From NCBI RefSeq assembly GCF_000931935.2, contig NZ_AZAC01000003.1, forward strand, positions 1 to 64,000: 64,000 nucleotides of DNA, given 5' to 3'. The position numbers were made by a program, and so were the translations under genes. This document shows positions 53,021 through 62,827 of the stretch, piece by piece. The notes under the pieces were generated by a model. It did no database searches. It was not told where the DNA came from and saw only the letters and a program-made list of their open reading frames with translations. The stretch's first letter is position 1. Every line of letters begins with the position of its first letter. The stretch is from Dethiosulfatarculus sandiegensis (GTDB lineage Bacteria > Desulfobacterota > Desulfarculia > Desulfarculales > Desulfarculaceae).

Positions 53021-54079
53021 CTAGTGCAGGCCGAATCCGTCTATCCTGACCTCAATGGGAGAGCTGGGCCTTAGCTGGTGCATCTTGGTGCAACCGGGCT
53101 GAAGGGCCTCTATTGTCTGGATGGCCGCTTTTAGGGCCGGGGTTTTTTTATCCACGGTGAACCTGCTTAAGCCCTGCGCGCAGGCCAGGGTGGTGCTGAG
53201 CTGGGCGGCTATCTGGGCTGGAACCGCGGCGCCGGATTTAATGAATTCAACCATGGCTTCAACCGCTGAGTTGGCCAGGGCTTCGGGGCGTCCGCCTTTG
53301 TAACCCAGGGCTGTGAAACCTACTCTCAGATCCTGGCCCTGGGCCCAGACCAGAAGTGACATGCCCACGCCTCCCCTGGCCCGGCGGATGCGGGTTTCGG
53401 CAGTGAGACCGTGGAGTTTTAAGCGGTCCTTGGCCCCTTCCTGAGCCTGCTCAGCCAGATGGACAGGCAGGCCTGAAGTGAGAATCTGGACCCCCAGCCT
53501 CAAGGGGCGGAAAGGTTCCTGACTCACCAGGGGCTTTATGGTTTGGCAAGGCTCCACCGAAAGCTCGGCTTCACCGTTGCCCTCCGGGAAAAAGCCCGGG
53601 CTGATTTCGGTGTAGCGCAGATCCAACCCCAGGGAGCGCCAGTTGGGGGCCATGATGTGGGTGAGCACATCCGAGGTCATTCCACCCAGAACATGGGTGC
53701 CGCCGTTTATAAAGACACTGCTGGGCTCATCCGCCGATGCCAAAGGCAAAACCAGCGGAAAAAGCACCATGCTGACGGGGGCTGCGTTGGGCCTTAGCTG
53801 GGCCACGTCAAAGGTGTAATCACCGGAGACTACATCACCGGGCTTGAATTCAAGTCTGGTTGCCCCTGGTTCCGCATTGGTCTCTCCCCGGCATATTTCG
53901 GCTGCGGCCATGGCCGCGGTGTAGCCGCCCGGTCCCAGGCCCGGCTTGGATCTGGGGTTGTCATTGACCAGCCCTTCCAACTGCAGGTTTTGGCCTGAAA
54001 TAATGGAAAGACTCAAAGCGGTTATAAGTCCCTGGTTCCGGCCCTGACCGGCCTGGGGTATTGTTACAGAAGGGGCCAA
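53021..54079 (-). CDS. RNA 3'-terminal phosphate cyclase-like protein lacking catalytic His
   Basis: A 352-residue protein with the full-length RtcA fold: AGQGRNQGLITALSLSIISG replaces GEGGGQILRTALALSAITG, KPGLGPGGYTAAMAAAEIC replaces NPGLxxQHLTAxxAAAEIC, and FINGGTHVLGGMTSDVLTHI and PGFFPEGNGEAELSVEP are clear. The catalytic region EHLADQ reads AQIAAQ, with Gln289 in place of the His that is adenylated in RtcA; the QH pair and the GTAGS loop are also lost. It is probably not an active cyclase, more like the non-catalytic Rcl1 branch. No rtcB is adjacent. The frame is intact and of normal length. Confidence 0.8.
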   Translation of the reverse strand: MAPSVTIPQAGQGRNQGLITALSLSIISGQNLQLEGLVNDNPRSKPGLGPGGYTAAMAAAEICRGETNAEPGATRLEFKPGDVVSGDYTFDVAQLRPNAAPVSMVLFPLVLPLASADEPSSVFINGGTHVLGGMTSDVLTHIMAPNWRSLGLDLRYTEISPGFFPEGNGEAELSVEPCQTIKPLVSQEPFRPLRLGVQILTSGLPVHLAEQAQEGAKDRLKLHGLTAETRIRRARGGVGMSLLVWAQGQDLRVGFTALGYKGGRPEALANSAVEAMVEFIKSGAAVPAQIAAQLSTTLACAQGLSRFTVDKKTPALKAAIQTIEALQPGCTKMHQLRPSSPIEVRIDGFGLH

Positions 54080-54385
54080 CTCTATCTCCTGGGTTGTACT
54101 TGGCTCATTTTGCGGTAAAAAAACCAGTATACCTTAGCTAAGTGCTATGTCCCAGTCCTGGTTTTGTTTCTTTGTTTGTTTTGGAAAAATCCCATATACA
54201 CGGGACAAGGCATGGTTTGCCGGAAGAAAAAAGAGGATAATCCGAATCTTTTGCCGAAGTATTTTAGGACATCCTGGGATGTATAATAAAACCATCGAAT
54301 TTACAGGTGTAGGAAGCGAAGCCGCCCATTTTGGTAATTTTTCCCCTAACCCCTTGTCTATACCGTAAATCCACAGGCCTGATTG
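54080..54385. other. intergenic region between RtcA-like gene and mfd
   Basis: About 300 bp holding the divergent promoters. Short open frames in both directions lack ribosome sites. No hairpin or RNA gene recognised. Confidence 0.4.
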
Positions 54386-57300
54386 ATGACTGAAAGCAAT
54401 ACAAAAAAAGCACCTGAGTCCACAGGCATCTTGAACCGGGAATTTTCGGCCTTTACTTTGGGGCCGGATCTGAGCAAAGCCCTCACCCATCTGCAAGATT
54501 CTCGTGAAGTTCTTTTAACCGGTCTGGAAGGCGGAGCCCTGGCCTTTAACCTGGCCCGTTTTTGGCTTAACAGGGGAAGGACCTCGCTGGTGGTGTGCCC
54601 CACCCTTCCCATGGCTGAAGAACTTTATAAAGACCTTGATTTCATGCTGGAAAGGTCACCCGGGAAAAAATCCCTGGCGAGGCTTTATCCGGCTTACGAA
54701 ATATCACCCTATCAGGAGGTTGATCCCCCGGCTGAAGTGACGGCCAGGAGGTTGGCTGTTTTGTGGGATCTTCTGGCCGGTGAGGAGCCCATGCTGGTGG
54801 TTACTTCAGCCAAGGGCCTCACCCCCAGATTGTGTCCGGCCGAATACCTTTTGGATAACTCCTTTCTTATCGAAAATGGGGGCGCCACTGACAGAGACGC
54901 CCTGGTCGAAACCCTTGTCAACACCGGATACACTCAGGCCTCCCTGGTGGAACAGGTGGGAGATTTTGCGGTCAGGGGGTCTGTGCTCGACATTTTTAGC
55001 CCCCTTATGGAAGAACCTGTCAGGGTGGAATTGTTTGGCGATGAAGTTCAGAGCTTAAGGCTTTTTGATCCCACTGATCAAAGATCCCAACTCAAGCTGA
55101 AACAAGCACAAATTATTCCCTGCCATCCGGTTGACCTGTCACCCGCGGCTGTCAAGCGGGCGGTGAAAAGGGTGAGCGAACTGGCCGCCGCAGAAGGCTT
55201 GAGCAGTAAAAAATTGAGTTCATTGGTGGAGAGGATGGAGCTTAGGGCGCCGTTCAGCGGCCTGGAATCTTTTTTACCTATCTATTTTGAAAACGCGGTG
55301 GATCTTTTTTCTTATCTGCCCGGGGAATGCGACCATTACCTGGTTGAGCCTGCCGAGGTGGAAGCCAGGCTCAGGGCCGAAGCAGAGGAACTTGCCACTC
55401 AGTTTGAAGAGGCCAGGGAAGAGGGGGCCATTGTGCTGCCTCCGCCGGTGCTCAGGCGCACCCCTGATCAGACCGGGCAAAGGCTTGAGGCCCGGCCCAT
55501 GATCAAGGCCAAGACATTACCCCTTAATCAGGAGATGACAAGCACTCCGGTGGTGGCGCTTAAATCCGGTTTGCACACCGGACTTAATCAGGAGCTTCGC
55601 AAAGAAGGCGACGGCTCGGTGCTGAAGAATTTTCTCAAGTGGGTGGAAAAATGGCGGGAAAAAGGGCGTGATGTCGCCCTGGTCTGCCGTTCCAAGGTTC
55701 AGGTTGAGAGGCTGGCCGAGATCTTCAGCGAGCGAGAGGTTGAGGTTTCGGTAAAAGAGCTGGCCGGTGAGGTGAAGGGAAGCGGCTTTGGCGAGCTCAC
55801 TCTTTTACTGGGAAGGTTGAGCAGGGGGTTTACCCCTGAGACTCCGGCCCTGACCTATGTGACAGAAGACGAGGTCTTCGGTGCCGCCAGGGTGGCGCGC
55901 AAGAAAAAATCACAGCCCAAATTAAGCGCCATGCTGGCTGCTTTGGACGACCTCACCCAGGGAGATCTGGTGGTGCATGTGGACCACGGCGTGGGGCGCT
56001 ATGAGGGCCTGGTAAGCCTGGTGGTGGGACCGGCGGAAAGTGATTTTCTGCTTCTGCGCTATAAGGGCGGAGATAAACTTTATTTGCCAGCCGACCGCAT
56101 GGGGCTGATCAGTAAATACCGCGGGCCGGACGATTCCAAGCCGTCTTTGGACCAGCTCGGGGGCAAGGGTTGGGAAAAGGTCAAGGGCAGGGCTAAAAAA
56201 GCGGTTGAGGCCATTGCCAGGGACCTGGTGGATCTTTATGCGGCCAGGAGCATGCAGAAAGGGCATGCCTTTGGCCGGCCGGGGGCGGACTACAAGGAGT
56301 TTGAGGCGGAGTTCCCCTATCAGGAGACACCGGATCAGTCTCTGGCCATAAGCGATGTGCTGGAAGACCTTTCAAACCAAAGGCCCATGGACCGCCTTGT
56401 CTGTGGGGATGTGGGGTTTGGCAAAACCGAGGTTGCCTTGAGGGCCTCCTACCATGTGGCCATGCAGGGCAAGCAGGTGGCTTTTTTGGCTCCCACCACG
56501 GTTTTGGCAGAACAGCATGCCCAGACCTTTATGGATCGTTTTGTCAGCCAGCCCCTTGAAATTCGCTCTTTGAGCAGGTTCAAGACCCAGGCCGAGCAAA
56601 AGATAATTCTGGCCGAGATCAGGTCGGGCCAGACTGATGTGGTGGTGGGAACCCACAGGCTTCTGCAAAAGGATATTTCCTTTAAAAACCTTGGTCTGGT
56701 GGTGGTTGACGAGGAGCAGCGCTTTGGGGTCAGGGATAAGGAGAGACTCAAAAAACTGCGCAAGACAGTGGACGTGTTGGCGCTTACGGCTACACCCATT
56801 CCCAGAACCCTGCAGATGAGCTTAAGCGGCATCAGGGACTTAAGCATCATAAGCACCCCACCGGCAGAGAGGCACGCCATAAAAACCTATTTGGCCACCT
56901 TCTCACCCAAGGCTATGCGAGAGGCCATTGAAAGGGAGTTGAAAAGGGGAGGTCAGGTGTTTTTCGTGCATAACCGGGTGCAGGACATAACCAAACTGGC
57001 CCGCATGGTCAAGAGCCTGGTGCCCCAGGCCCAAGTGGGGATAGCCCATGGTCAGCTTCCTTCCAAAGCCCTGGAAAATGTAATGATGGGGTTTGTGAAA
57101 AAGGAGCTGGACGTATTGGTCTGCACCACTATTATTGAATCCGGGCTGGATATTCCAAGCGCCAACACCATTATCATCAACGAGGCCGATAAACTGGGAT
57201 TGAGTCAGATATATCAGCTCAGGGGGAGAGTGGGCAGGGCCAACCAAAAGGCCTATGCCTACCTTTTTATCAAGTCCGAGGCCTCCCTGACCAAAGATGC

Positions 57301-57946
57301 CAGGAAAAGGCTCAAGGCTTTGATGGATTTCACCCACCTGGGGGCTGGTTTTGCCATTGCCATGCATGACCTGCAGATCAGGGGTGCGGGCAATATGCTC
57401 GGTGAGGCCCAGAGCGGCAAGGCGGCAGAGGTGGGCTATGAGCTTTATGTGCAGATGCTGGAAGAGGCCGTGGCCCGGCTTAAGGGCGAGGCCCCGTCCG
57501 AAGGCCCCGAGCCTGAAATGCGTCTTGCCATGGCCGCGGGCCTGCCCGAGGATTATGTACCAGATGCCCAGGTTCGCTTGAGCCTTTATAGAAGATTGAG
57601 CCAGATAAATGAGCTTGAAGATCTATTGGCCATAGAAAATGAGTTGGAGGACCGTTTCGGTCCCTTGCCCGAACAGACAAAGACCCTTTTGGATTCGGTC
57701 GACCTCAAGAAAACCATGCGCCGGATATTCGCCATCGGCATGGATCTGGGGCCCGGCTCAATGAAGGTCAAGTTTGCCGAGGAACCCAAGGTCAACCTTG
57801 AGCGGCTATTGGCCCTGGCTGGTGACCAGTCCAACGGAGTCACCGTTTATCCCGACGGCCAGGTAAGCGTCCTTTTTGGCAAAGATGAATCCCCCCTTGC
57901 ATATGCCAAGCAATTCTTGCAATATATTGGCGAAAATGGTAACTAA
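54386..57946 (+). CDS. mfd: transcription-repair coupling factor Mfd
   Basis: A 1186-residue DNA translocase that removes stalled RNA polymerase and recruits UvrAB. The N-terminal UvrB-homology region, the CarD-like RNAP-interaction domain (DLVVHVDHGVGRYEGLV near residue 528), the helicase Walker A VCGDVGFGKTEVALRA, the DEEQRFG box, SAT-like ALTATPIPRTLQ, motif VI QLRGRVGRANQKAYAY and the C-terminal TRCF domain are all present. ATG 54386 is chosen; a TTG lies directly before. No strong ribosome site. First gene of a unit with two peptidyl-prolyl isomerase-type chaperones. Confidence 0.97.
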   Translation: MTESNTKKAPESTGILNREFSAFTLGPDLSKALTHLQDSREVLLTGLEGGALAFNLARFWLNRGRTSLVVCPTLPMAEELYKDLDFMLERSPGKKSLARLYPAYEISPYQEVDPPAEVTARRLAVLWDLLAGEEPMLVVTSAKGLTPRLCPAEYLLDNSFLIENGGATDRDALVETLVNTGYTQASLVEQVGDFAVRGSVLDIFSPLMEEPVRVELFGDEVQSLRLFDPTDQRSQLKLKQAQIIPCHPVDLSPAAVKRAVKRVSELAAAEGLSSKKLSSLVERMELRAPFSGLESFLPIYFENAVDLFSYLPGECDHYLVEPAEVEARLRAEAEELATQFEEAREEGAIVLPPPVLRRTPDQTGQRLEARPMIKAKTLPLNQEMTSTPVVALKSGLHTGLNQELRKEGDGSVLKNFLKWVEKWREKGRDVALVCRSKVQVERLAEIFSEREVEVSVKELAGEVKGSGFGELTLLLGRLSRGFTPETPALTYVTEDEVFGAARVARKKKSQPKLSAMLAALDDLTQGDLVVHVDHGVGRYEGLVSLVVGPAESDFLLLRYKGGDKLYLPADRMGLISKYRGPDDSKPSLDQLGGKGWEKVKGRAKKAVEAIARDLVDLYAARSMQKGHAFGRPGADYKEFEAEFPYQETPDQSLAISDVLEDLSNQRPMDRLVCGDVGFGKTEVALRASYHVAMQGKQVAFLAPTTVLAEQHAQTFMDRFVSQPLEIRSLSRFKTQAEQKIILAEIRSGQTDVVVGTHRLLQKDISFKNLGLVVVDEEQRFGVRDKERLKKLRKTVDVLALTATPIPRTLQMSLSGIRDLSIISTPPAERHAIKTYLATFSPKAMREAIERELKRGGQVFFVHNRVQDITKLARMVKSLVPQAQVGIAHGQLPSKALENVMMGFVKKELDVLVCTTIIESGLDIPSANTIIINEADKLGLSQIYQLRGRVGRANQKAYAYLFIKSEASLTKDARKRLKALMDFTHLGAGFAIAMHDLQIRGAGNMLGEAQSGKAAEVGYELYVQMLEEAVARLKGEAPSEGPEPEMRLAMAAGLPEDYVPDAQVRLSLYRRLSQINELEDLLAIENELEDRFGPLPEQTKTLLDSVDLKKTMRRIFAIGMDLGPGSMKVKFAEEPKVNLERLLALAGDQSNGVTVYPDGQVSVLFGKDESPLAYAKQFLQYIGENGN

Positions 57947-57953
57947 CGAGCCT

Positions 57954-58928
57954 ATGTCTAAACCACTTATGCACCGTTTCCATGCTGGGCAAAGGGTAAA
58001 ATCCCTTGTTTTTGTTTTGCTGATAGGCCTCAGCCTGGGAATGGCCGCCTGCAACGAGGCTGTGCGCCCGGCGGTGGTGGCCAAGGTAAACTCGCGCCCT
58101 CTATTGCTTGATCAGTTCAAACAGCAGGCCGCTTTCATGGGCTTGGGAAATGAGCCCTCCCGCCTTACACGTCAATTGCGGGAGGCGGTGCTGGAAGCCC
58201 TGGTGATCAGAGAGTTGATCTTGGACGAAGCCAGATCCAAAAAATTCACCTTGAATGAAGTTGATCTGGAAAAGGAACTGACCAGGCTCAAGGGCTCATT
58301 GGACCAGGCCGTTTTTCAGGATTCCCTGGCCTCCCAGGGATTAAGTTACGATGCCTGGCGGGAGGTTGTGGCTGACGAGCTTCTGGCCAAGAGGACCATG
58401 GATCTGGTGCTTACTCCCAAGGTTCAGGTCGGGGCCGATGAGATAGGCCGTTACTATGAAACACATAAGCCTGAATTTACCCAAAACAGGCAGGTGTTGA
58501 TAAGGCATGCAGTTTTCCCCAGCCTGGATAAGGCCAAACTTTTTCTTCAAAAGATAGAAAAAGGCGGCAACATGGCGGTTTTGGTGAACGATTTGGGTGG
58601 TAATCTGCCCGAAGGACTTAAACCCACCTGGCTGGAAGAGGGGCGCATGCCCGAGGCCATGGATAAAAAGGTCTTTGCCTTGAAGGCGGGCCGTTGGGCA
58701 GGTCCCCTCACCAGTGCCTATGGTTTCCATGTGATAGAAGTAAAAGAAAAACAACCGGCCAGGGTTCTCTCCTTGGCCCAGGCCGCCGCAGTAATTCAGC
58801 GAAAGATATCTGCGGCCAAAAAACAGGATCTCGCGGCCAAGTGGCTTGCGGATCTCAGAGCCAAGGCTCAAGTCTGGTTTGACCCGGGGTTCATTGCAAA
58901 GGGATCAACCGGAGTGAGCAAGGGGTAG
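57954..58928 (+). CDS. periplasmic peptidyl-prolyl isomerase (parvulin) lipoprotein
   Basis: A 324-residue lipoprotein chaperone. The signal VKSLVFVLLIGLSLGMAAC gives a lipobox at MAAC. A SurA N-like helical domain (about 40-170) and a parvulin-type PpiC domain (about 180-290, VLIRHAVFPSLDKAKLFLQK, GPLTSAYGFHVIEVKEKQ) follow. It starts 7 nt after mfd and ends 1 nt before the surA-like gene, so the three are cotranscribed. Probably helps fold outer-membrane proteins. Confidence 0.85.
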   Translation: MSKPLMHRFHAGQRVKSLVFVLLIGLSLGMAACNEAVRPAVVAKVNSRPLLLDQFKQQAAFMGLGNEPSRLTRQLREAVLEALVIRELILDEARSKKFTLNEVDLEKELTRLKGSLDQAVFQDSLASQGLSYDAWREVVADELLAKRTMDLVLTPKVQVGADEIGRYYETHKPEFTQNRQVLIRHAVFPSLDKAKLFLQKIEKGGNMAVLVNDLGGNLPEGLKPTWLEEGRMPEAMDKKVFALKAGRWAGPLTSAYGFHVIEVKEKQPARVLSLAQAAAVIQRKISAAKKQDLAAKWLADLRAKAQVWFDPGFIAKGSTGVSKG

Positions 58929-58929
58929 G

Positions 58930-59922
58930 ATGATGGTGCGGAATATAAAATTATTGATCCCCGGCCTGTTGGCTGTCCTCTGCCTGATGCTTGCACCTTC
59001 AGGGGTCTTGGCCCAGGAGGTTTTGAACCAGATCGTGGCCGTGGTTGGGGACGATGTAATAACCACCTTTGACCTGAATAAACTTCAGGCCAACCTGGAA
59101 AAATCACTGGGACCCCCGGCCAATGAGACAGAGGCCGAGATGCGTAAAAAGCAGATCGCCAAACTGTCCCTGGAGCGGCTCATAGAGGATAAGATCTTTG
59201 GGCAGGAGGTCAAGCGCCTGGGAATCAGGGTTTCCGACCAGGATGTGGAACGCTATATTGACCGCCTTAAAAAGACCAACGGCATTACCGATGACATGTT
59301 CGCCGCCCAGTTAAGCAGAAGGGGCATAACCCCGGAAGAATACAAAGACGGCATTAAAAAAGATATGCTCAAGGCCCGATTGATCCGGCGTCAGGTGAAA
59401 AACCAGGTGGTGATAAGCGACAATCAGGTCGATGACCATATTCGGAAAAACAAGGGTCAATTCAAGCAGCTTGACCAGGTTCGCATCCAGGCCCTGTTTT
59501 TGAAAATACCGGAAAAGGCCGATGAAAACGCCCGCAGGCTGATTAAACGAAAAGCCGTTGACCTGCGTCAGCAGGCCGAGGCCAAGGGCAACCTGACCGA
59601 ACTGGCCAAGGAATACTCACAGGGACCGGGCGGAGTCCAGGGCGGAGAGTTGGGGCCTTTATCGGTGGTTGACCTCTTGCCTGCCATGCGCCAGGCGGTG
59701 GCCGAGCTGAAAAAAGGCGAAATGAGCCCGGTTATCGAGGTGCCCGGAAGCTACGTCTTCTTGAAACTGCTGGATCGCTCCGGTGAAACGGGATTGCCTG
59801 ACAGCGCCATAAGGGAACAGATTCGGGAAAAGTTGGAGAGGCAGGCCTTGGAACAGAAGTTCAAGGAATGGATGACCAAGCTACGGGAAAAGACCTACGT
59901 GAAAATCTTGGATAAAAACTGA
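58930..59922 (+). CDS. SurA-type periplasmic chaperone/PPIase
   Basis: A 330-residue SurA family protein: signal peptide with cleavage near VLA-QEVL, then NQIVAVVGDDVITTFDL, the classic SurA N-domain start, and one parvulin domain (about 183-285, QALFLKIPEKADENARR, YSQGPGGVQGGELGPLS). E. coli SurA has two parvulin domains; one is common in this lineage. It assists outer-membrane protein biogenesis. Last gene of the mfd unit, followed by a strong terminator. Confidence 0.9.
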   Translation: MMVRNIKLLIPGLLAVLCLMLAPSGVLAQEVLNQIVAVVGDDVITTFDLNKLQANLEKSLGPPANETEAEMRKKQIAKLSLERLIEDKIFGQEVKRLGIRVSDQDVERYIDRLKKTNGITDDMFAAQLSRRGITPEEYKDGIKKDMLKARLIRRQVKNQVVISDNQVDDHIRKNKGQFKQLDQVRIQALFLKIPEKADENARRLIKRKAVDLRQQAEAKGNLTELAKEYSQGPGGVQGGELGPLSVVDLLPAMRQAVAELKKGEMSPVIEVPGSYVFLKLLDRSGETGLPDSAIREQIREKLERQALEQKFKEWMTKLREKTYVKILDKN

Positions 59923-59945
59923 TTTTATTGCAAGTTGATTGTTTG

Positions 59946-59985
59946 AAAAGGCCCTTGCCGCGGTGTCGCGGCCGGGGCCTTTTTT
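59946..59985 (+). terminator. Rho-independent terminator of the mfd-PPIase-surA unit
   Basis: AAAAGGCCC (59946-59954) pairs with GGGCCTTTT (59975-59983); an inner CCGCG/CGCGG helix extends the stem with a GTGT loop, and T's follow. Confidence 0.93.
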
Positions 59986-60304
59986 AATGGATCCGTTAGG
60001 ACCCGGATATATTCATAGCCGGGAAATAAGACTCTGATTTCTGATTTTTCCTCAAATTTAATTGAAACTTTCCCTGTTTGACTCCCAACTATAATAAAAA
60101 CAGCCGGATTCCCTTAGGTGCGGATTTAAAAGGCAAATCAGAAACAGATATATATAAGTTCTTATAGTGTTAGTGTTTTAAGGGGATTTTTATTTGGTTC
60201 TCAAGAGTGAATTCCCTGCATTTTAGTCTTATTATTAAGTTATTGCTTAAAAATTGCTCCCGGAAATCTGTTTCGTCGGAGTTATAACCCGCTGGAGGCT
60301 TTGC
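59986..60304. other. AT-rich leader region of the GAF-protein gene
   Basis: About 320 bp with no gene supported on either strand. TATAAT occurs near 60090 without a well-spaced -35 hexamer. The end holds the GGAGG ribosome site of the gene at 60305. Confidence 0.4.
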
Positions 60305-62671
60305 ATGAAAAAGAGCGACAGCTTTAAATTCAAAACCCAGTTCAGCCTGGAGCCTTTGCTGAGGTTTTGGAGAGAGAAACTGGCGGCCAACTGCGAGTTT
60401 ATGGCTGATATGAACCGTTCGGTGCAAAGCCGCCTCGATAAATTACCCCATGCAACCGATACCATCACCGATGCGGAAACGCTGAAACAGCATCAGGACC
60501 TTCTGCGCCCGCTTTTTAGTGCTATTTTTGCTCCCGCCTCCTGGGATAAGGAGCTAAAGGCTATTTTAGAGCCTTTTAAACTGAATCCGTTATATGCCAC
60601 CCCTCTTTTCGAAGAGCTTCTTTTGGATGAAACAGGCCGTTTCAAGGGCGGTGGGGAGCCTATTCGTCAACATTTTGCCAGGGGGAGAATGCTGAGGGCT
60701 TATCTGCATATTTTGGAACGTTTTTACGGTATTCGGCAGGATTTTACTGTGGCCGGAGTGCGCAAGGTCCAAGACCCGAAAACTCAGCTCGACAGGTTTT
60801 ACCGTTTTGAGCCGGATTTGACCTTTGTGGACGTGGCCTATGCGGATGGGCCGCTTAAACTGGATAAAAAACATCGCGCCATGATTATGGACGATTGGAA
60901 TGACCTGGATTTATTACGAAAAATACTTCCCCCTGAAAAATTTATTCTTAAGGGCTTTTCAGTGCTGCAAGCGGTTGACTGTACTGAAGCCGAGATTCTT
61001 TCCCGCATGGAGCGCATGCTGGTGGAGCGGCAGGCAGCCCTGACCGGTCCGGTCTTTTATAAGCTAAGAGAATACATGCGCATTCTTTTCAGAAGGCCTT
61101 ACCTGGAGATTGGAGTCGCGGGCCTGCGTGATGACGATGTAATGCTCTTAAATCCCAGAGAAGAGCTGGAATTGAAAATGGACCTGCAAAACGCATGCAT
61201 GTTCAAAAAATCCATGCATATTCCCCAATGCACCTTTGAGGGATCTATTTACACCCGGGCCATAGAGCAGAACCGGACCATACGTCTGAGCGATTTAACG
61301 GCGTTGGAAAACTTGACCCCGGCCGACCGGCATCTCATCGAAAGAGGTATTCGCTCAATTATGATAGCGCCTTTGCTGTCCGAGGGGGAGCCCATTGGAT
61401 GTGTTGAGGTGTACTCGGAAAGGCCCAATGAATTCAGCCCACTGGATACCATTTTATTGGAAAAGGTGGCCCCTGTGATCTCCATGGCCGTGAAAATGGC
61501 CCTGGACAAGATTCAGCAGGAAGTCCAGGCCATTGTCAAGGAAAGGGCCACGGCGGTGCACAAGGCTGTGGAATGGCGCTTTGTCAAGGCTGCCAACGCC
61601 CATTTGGACAGGCTTTTTTTGGGCGAGCCCAGTGAGATGGAGCCCATAGTCTTTAAGGATGTGCAGCCTTTGTACGGGGCTTCGGATATCAGAGGCTCCT
61701 CCCAGGCCAGAAATTTCGCTATCCAGGATGACTTGAGCCATCATTTGACTTTGGCCAACCAGATCATACAAAACGCGGCAAAGATAAAGGACTGGCCTTT
61801 GCTTCAAGAAATGGCCCATGGGGTGCAGAAGCACCTGGATCGTTTGTCCACAGGTATTTCCACAGGAGACGAGGTTACTGTAACCGGATTTATCCACAGG
61901 GAGATTGAGCCGGTCTTTGGCAACCTGAAAAGCCTGGGCCCAAAAGTCGCCATGGCTCTGGCAAATTATGAGAGGGCCATGGACCCGGAGAAGAAAACCG
62001 TTTACAGAAAACGCAGGCAATTCGAGGAGGCTGTCTCCGCCCTTAACCGGGAGATTTCAAGTTATCTGGACCGGGAAGAGGCCCTGGCTCAGGGTTTTTT
62101 CCCTCATTATTTTGAGAAACACCAGACAGACGGGGTGGATTATGTGATCTATATAGGCGATTCCATGGCTGAGCACGGTGGTTACAGTGACTTTTTCGCC
62201 CGTAACCTCAGGTTGTGGCAGCTTATGACCTCCTGCGGCATTGCCTGGCTCACCGAAAAATTGAAGCCCCGCCTTGATGTGGAGCTGGATACTTGTCACT
62301 TGATTTTGGTCAACCATAATCCTCTTTCCGTGCGTTTCCGTTATGATGAGAAGCGTTTTGATGTGGATGGGGCTTATGATGTACGTCAGGAGATAATCAA
62401 ATCCCGAATTGACAAGGCGGTTTTGAAAAGGACCGGTGAGAGGCTGACCCAGCCCGGACAGGTGGCTGTGGTCTACTCCACTCCTGCTGAAGGTCGTGAA
62501 ATGAAACGTCACATAAGCTTTCTGCAGTCCAGGGGCGTCCTTTTGAATGACCAGGAAATATTGGATTTGGAGGAGCTGCCCGGTGTCAAAGGACTCAGGG
62601 CCCTAAGGGTGGGGGTGGATCTGAGCTCAAACGTAGTGGAGCAAAGGCTGGACCGTTTGGCTACCGGTTAA
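60305..62671 (+). CDS. large GAF-domain protein of unknown function
   Basis: A 788-residue soluble protein. One GAF domain is recognisable at about residues 265-415 (ERGIRSIMIAPLLSEGEPIG, CVEVYSERPNEFSPLDTILL). The flanking regions (1-260, with LEPLLRFWREKLAANCEFMA; and 420-788, helical then alpha/beta, with DYVIYIGDSMAEHGGYSDFF) are not recognised. No kinase, cyclase, HTH or membrane segment is visible. ATG 60305 has GGAGG 7 nt upstream. It is a single gene next to a GGDEF-EAL gene in convergent orientation. Probably a signalling or stress-sensor scaffold; function unknown. Confidence 0.7.
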   Translation: MKKSDSFKFKTQFSLEPLLRFWREKLAANCEFMADMNRSVQSRLDKLPHATDTITDAETLKQHQDLLRPLFSAIFAPASWDKELKAILEPFKLNPLYATPLFEELLLDETGRFKGGGEPIRQHFARGRMLRAYLHILERFYGIRQDFTVAGVRKVQDPKTQLDRFYRFEPDLTFVDVAYADGPLKLDKKHRAMIMDDWNDLDLLRKILPPEKFILKGFSVLQAVDCTEAEILSRMERMLVERQAALTGPVFYKLREYMRILFRRPYLEIGVAGLRDDDVMLLNPREELELKMDLQNACMFKKSMHIPQCTFEGSIYTRAIEQNRTIRLSDLTALENLTPADRHLIERGIRSIMIAPLLSEGEPIGCVEVYSERPNEFSPLDTILLEKVAPVISMAVKMALDKIQQEVQAIVKERATAVHKAVEWRFVKAANAHLDRLFLGEPSEMEPIVFKDVQPLYGASDIRGSSQARNFAIQDDLSHHLTLANQIIQNAAKIKDWPLLQEMAHGVQKHLDRLSTGISTGDEVTVTGFIHREIEPVFGNLKSLGPKVAMALANYERAMDPEKKTVYRKRRQFEEAVSALNREISSYLDREEALAQGFFPHYFEKHQTDGVDYVIYIGDSMAEHGGYSDFFARNLRLWQLMTSCGIAWLTEKLKPRLDVELDTCHLILVNHNPLSVRFRYDEKRFDVDGAYDVRQEIIKSRIDKAVLKRTGERLTQPGQVAVVYSTPAEGREMKRHISFLQSRGVLLNDQEILDLEELPGVKGLRALRVGVDLSSNVVEQRLDRLATG

Positions 62672-62768
62672 AAAAAATTCGCATTCAAAAAAGTTGGTAT
62701 ATGGTTCAGGGCCTCTCCATAGTGGACCCTTGTGGTGAAAAAATTATCAGCGTATGAAAATTCAGAAG

Positions 62769-62795
62769 CCTCCACTGGTTGCAAAACAGTGGGGG
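62769..62795. terminator. shared hairpin between convergent GAF and GGDEF-EAL genes
   Basis: 62769-62777 pairs with 62787-62795 (9 bp, one G·U), 9-nt loop; TATTTT follows on the plus strand. Confidence 0.65.
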
Positions 62796-62827
62796 GTATT
62801 TTGACTTCAAATAACAGAAAAAATGCT

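Noticed and set aside
54134..54496. 120-codon minus-strand frame overlapping the mfd start
   Set aside because: Overlaps the conserved start of mfd and lacks a ribosome site or motifs.
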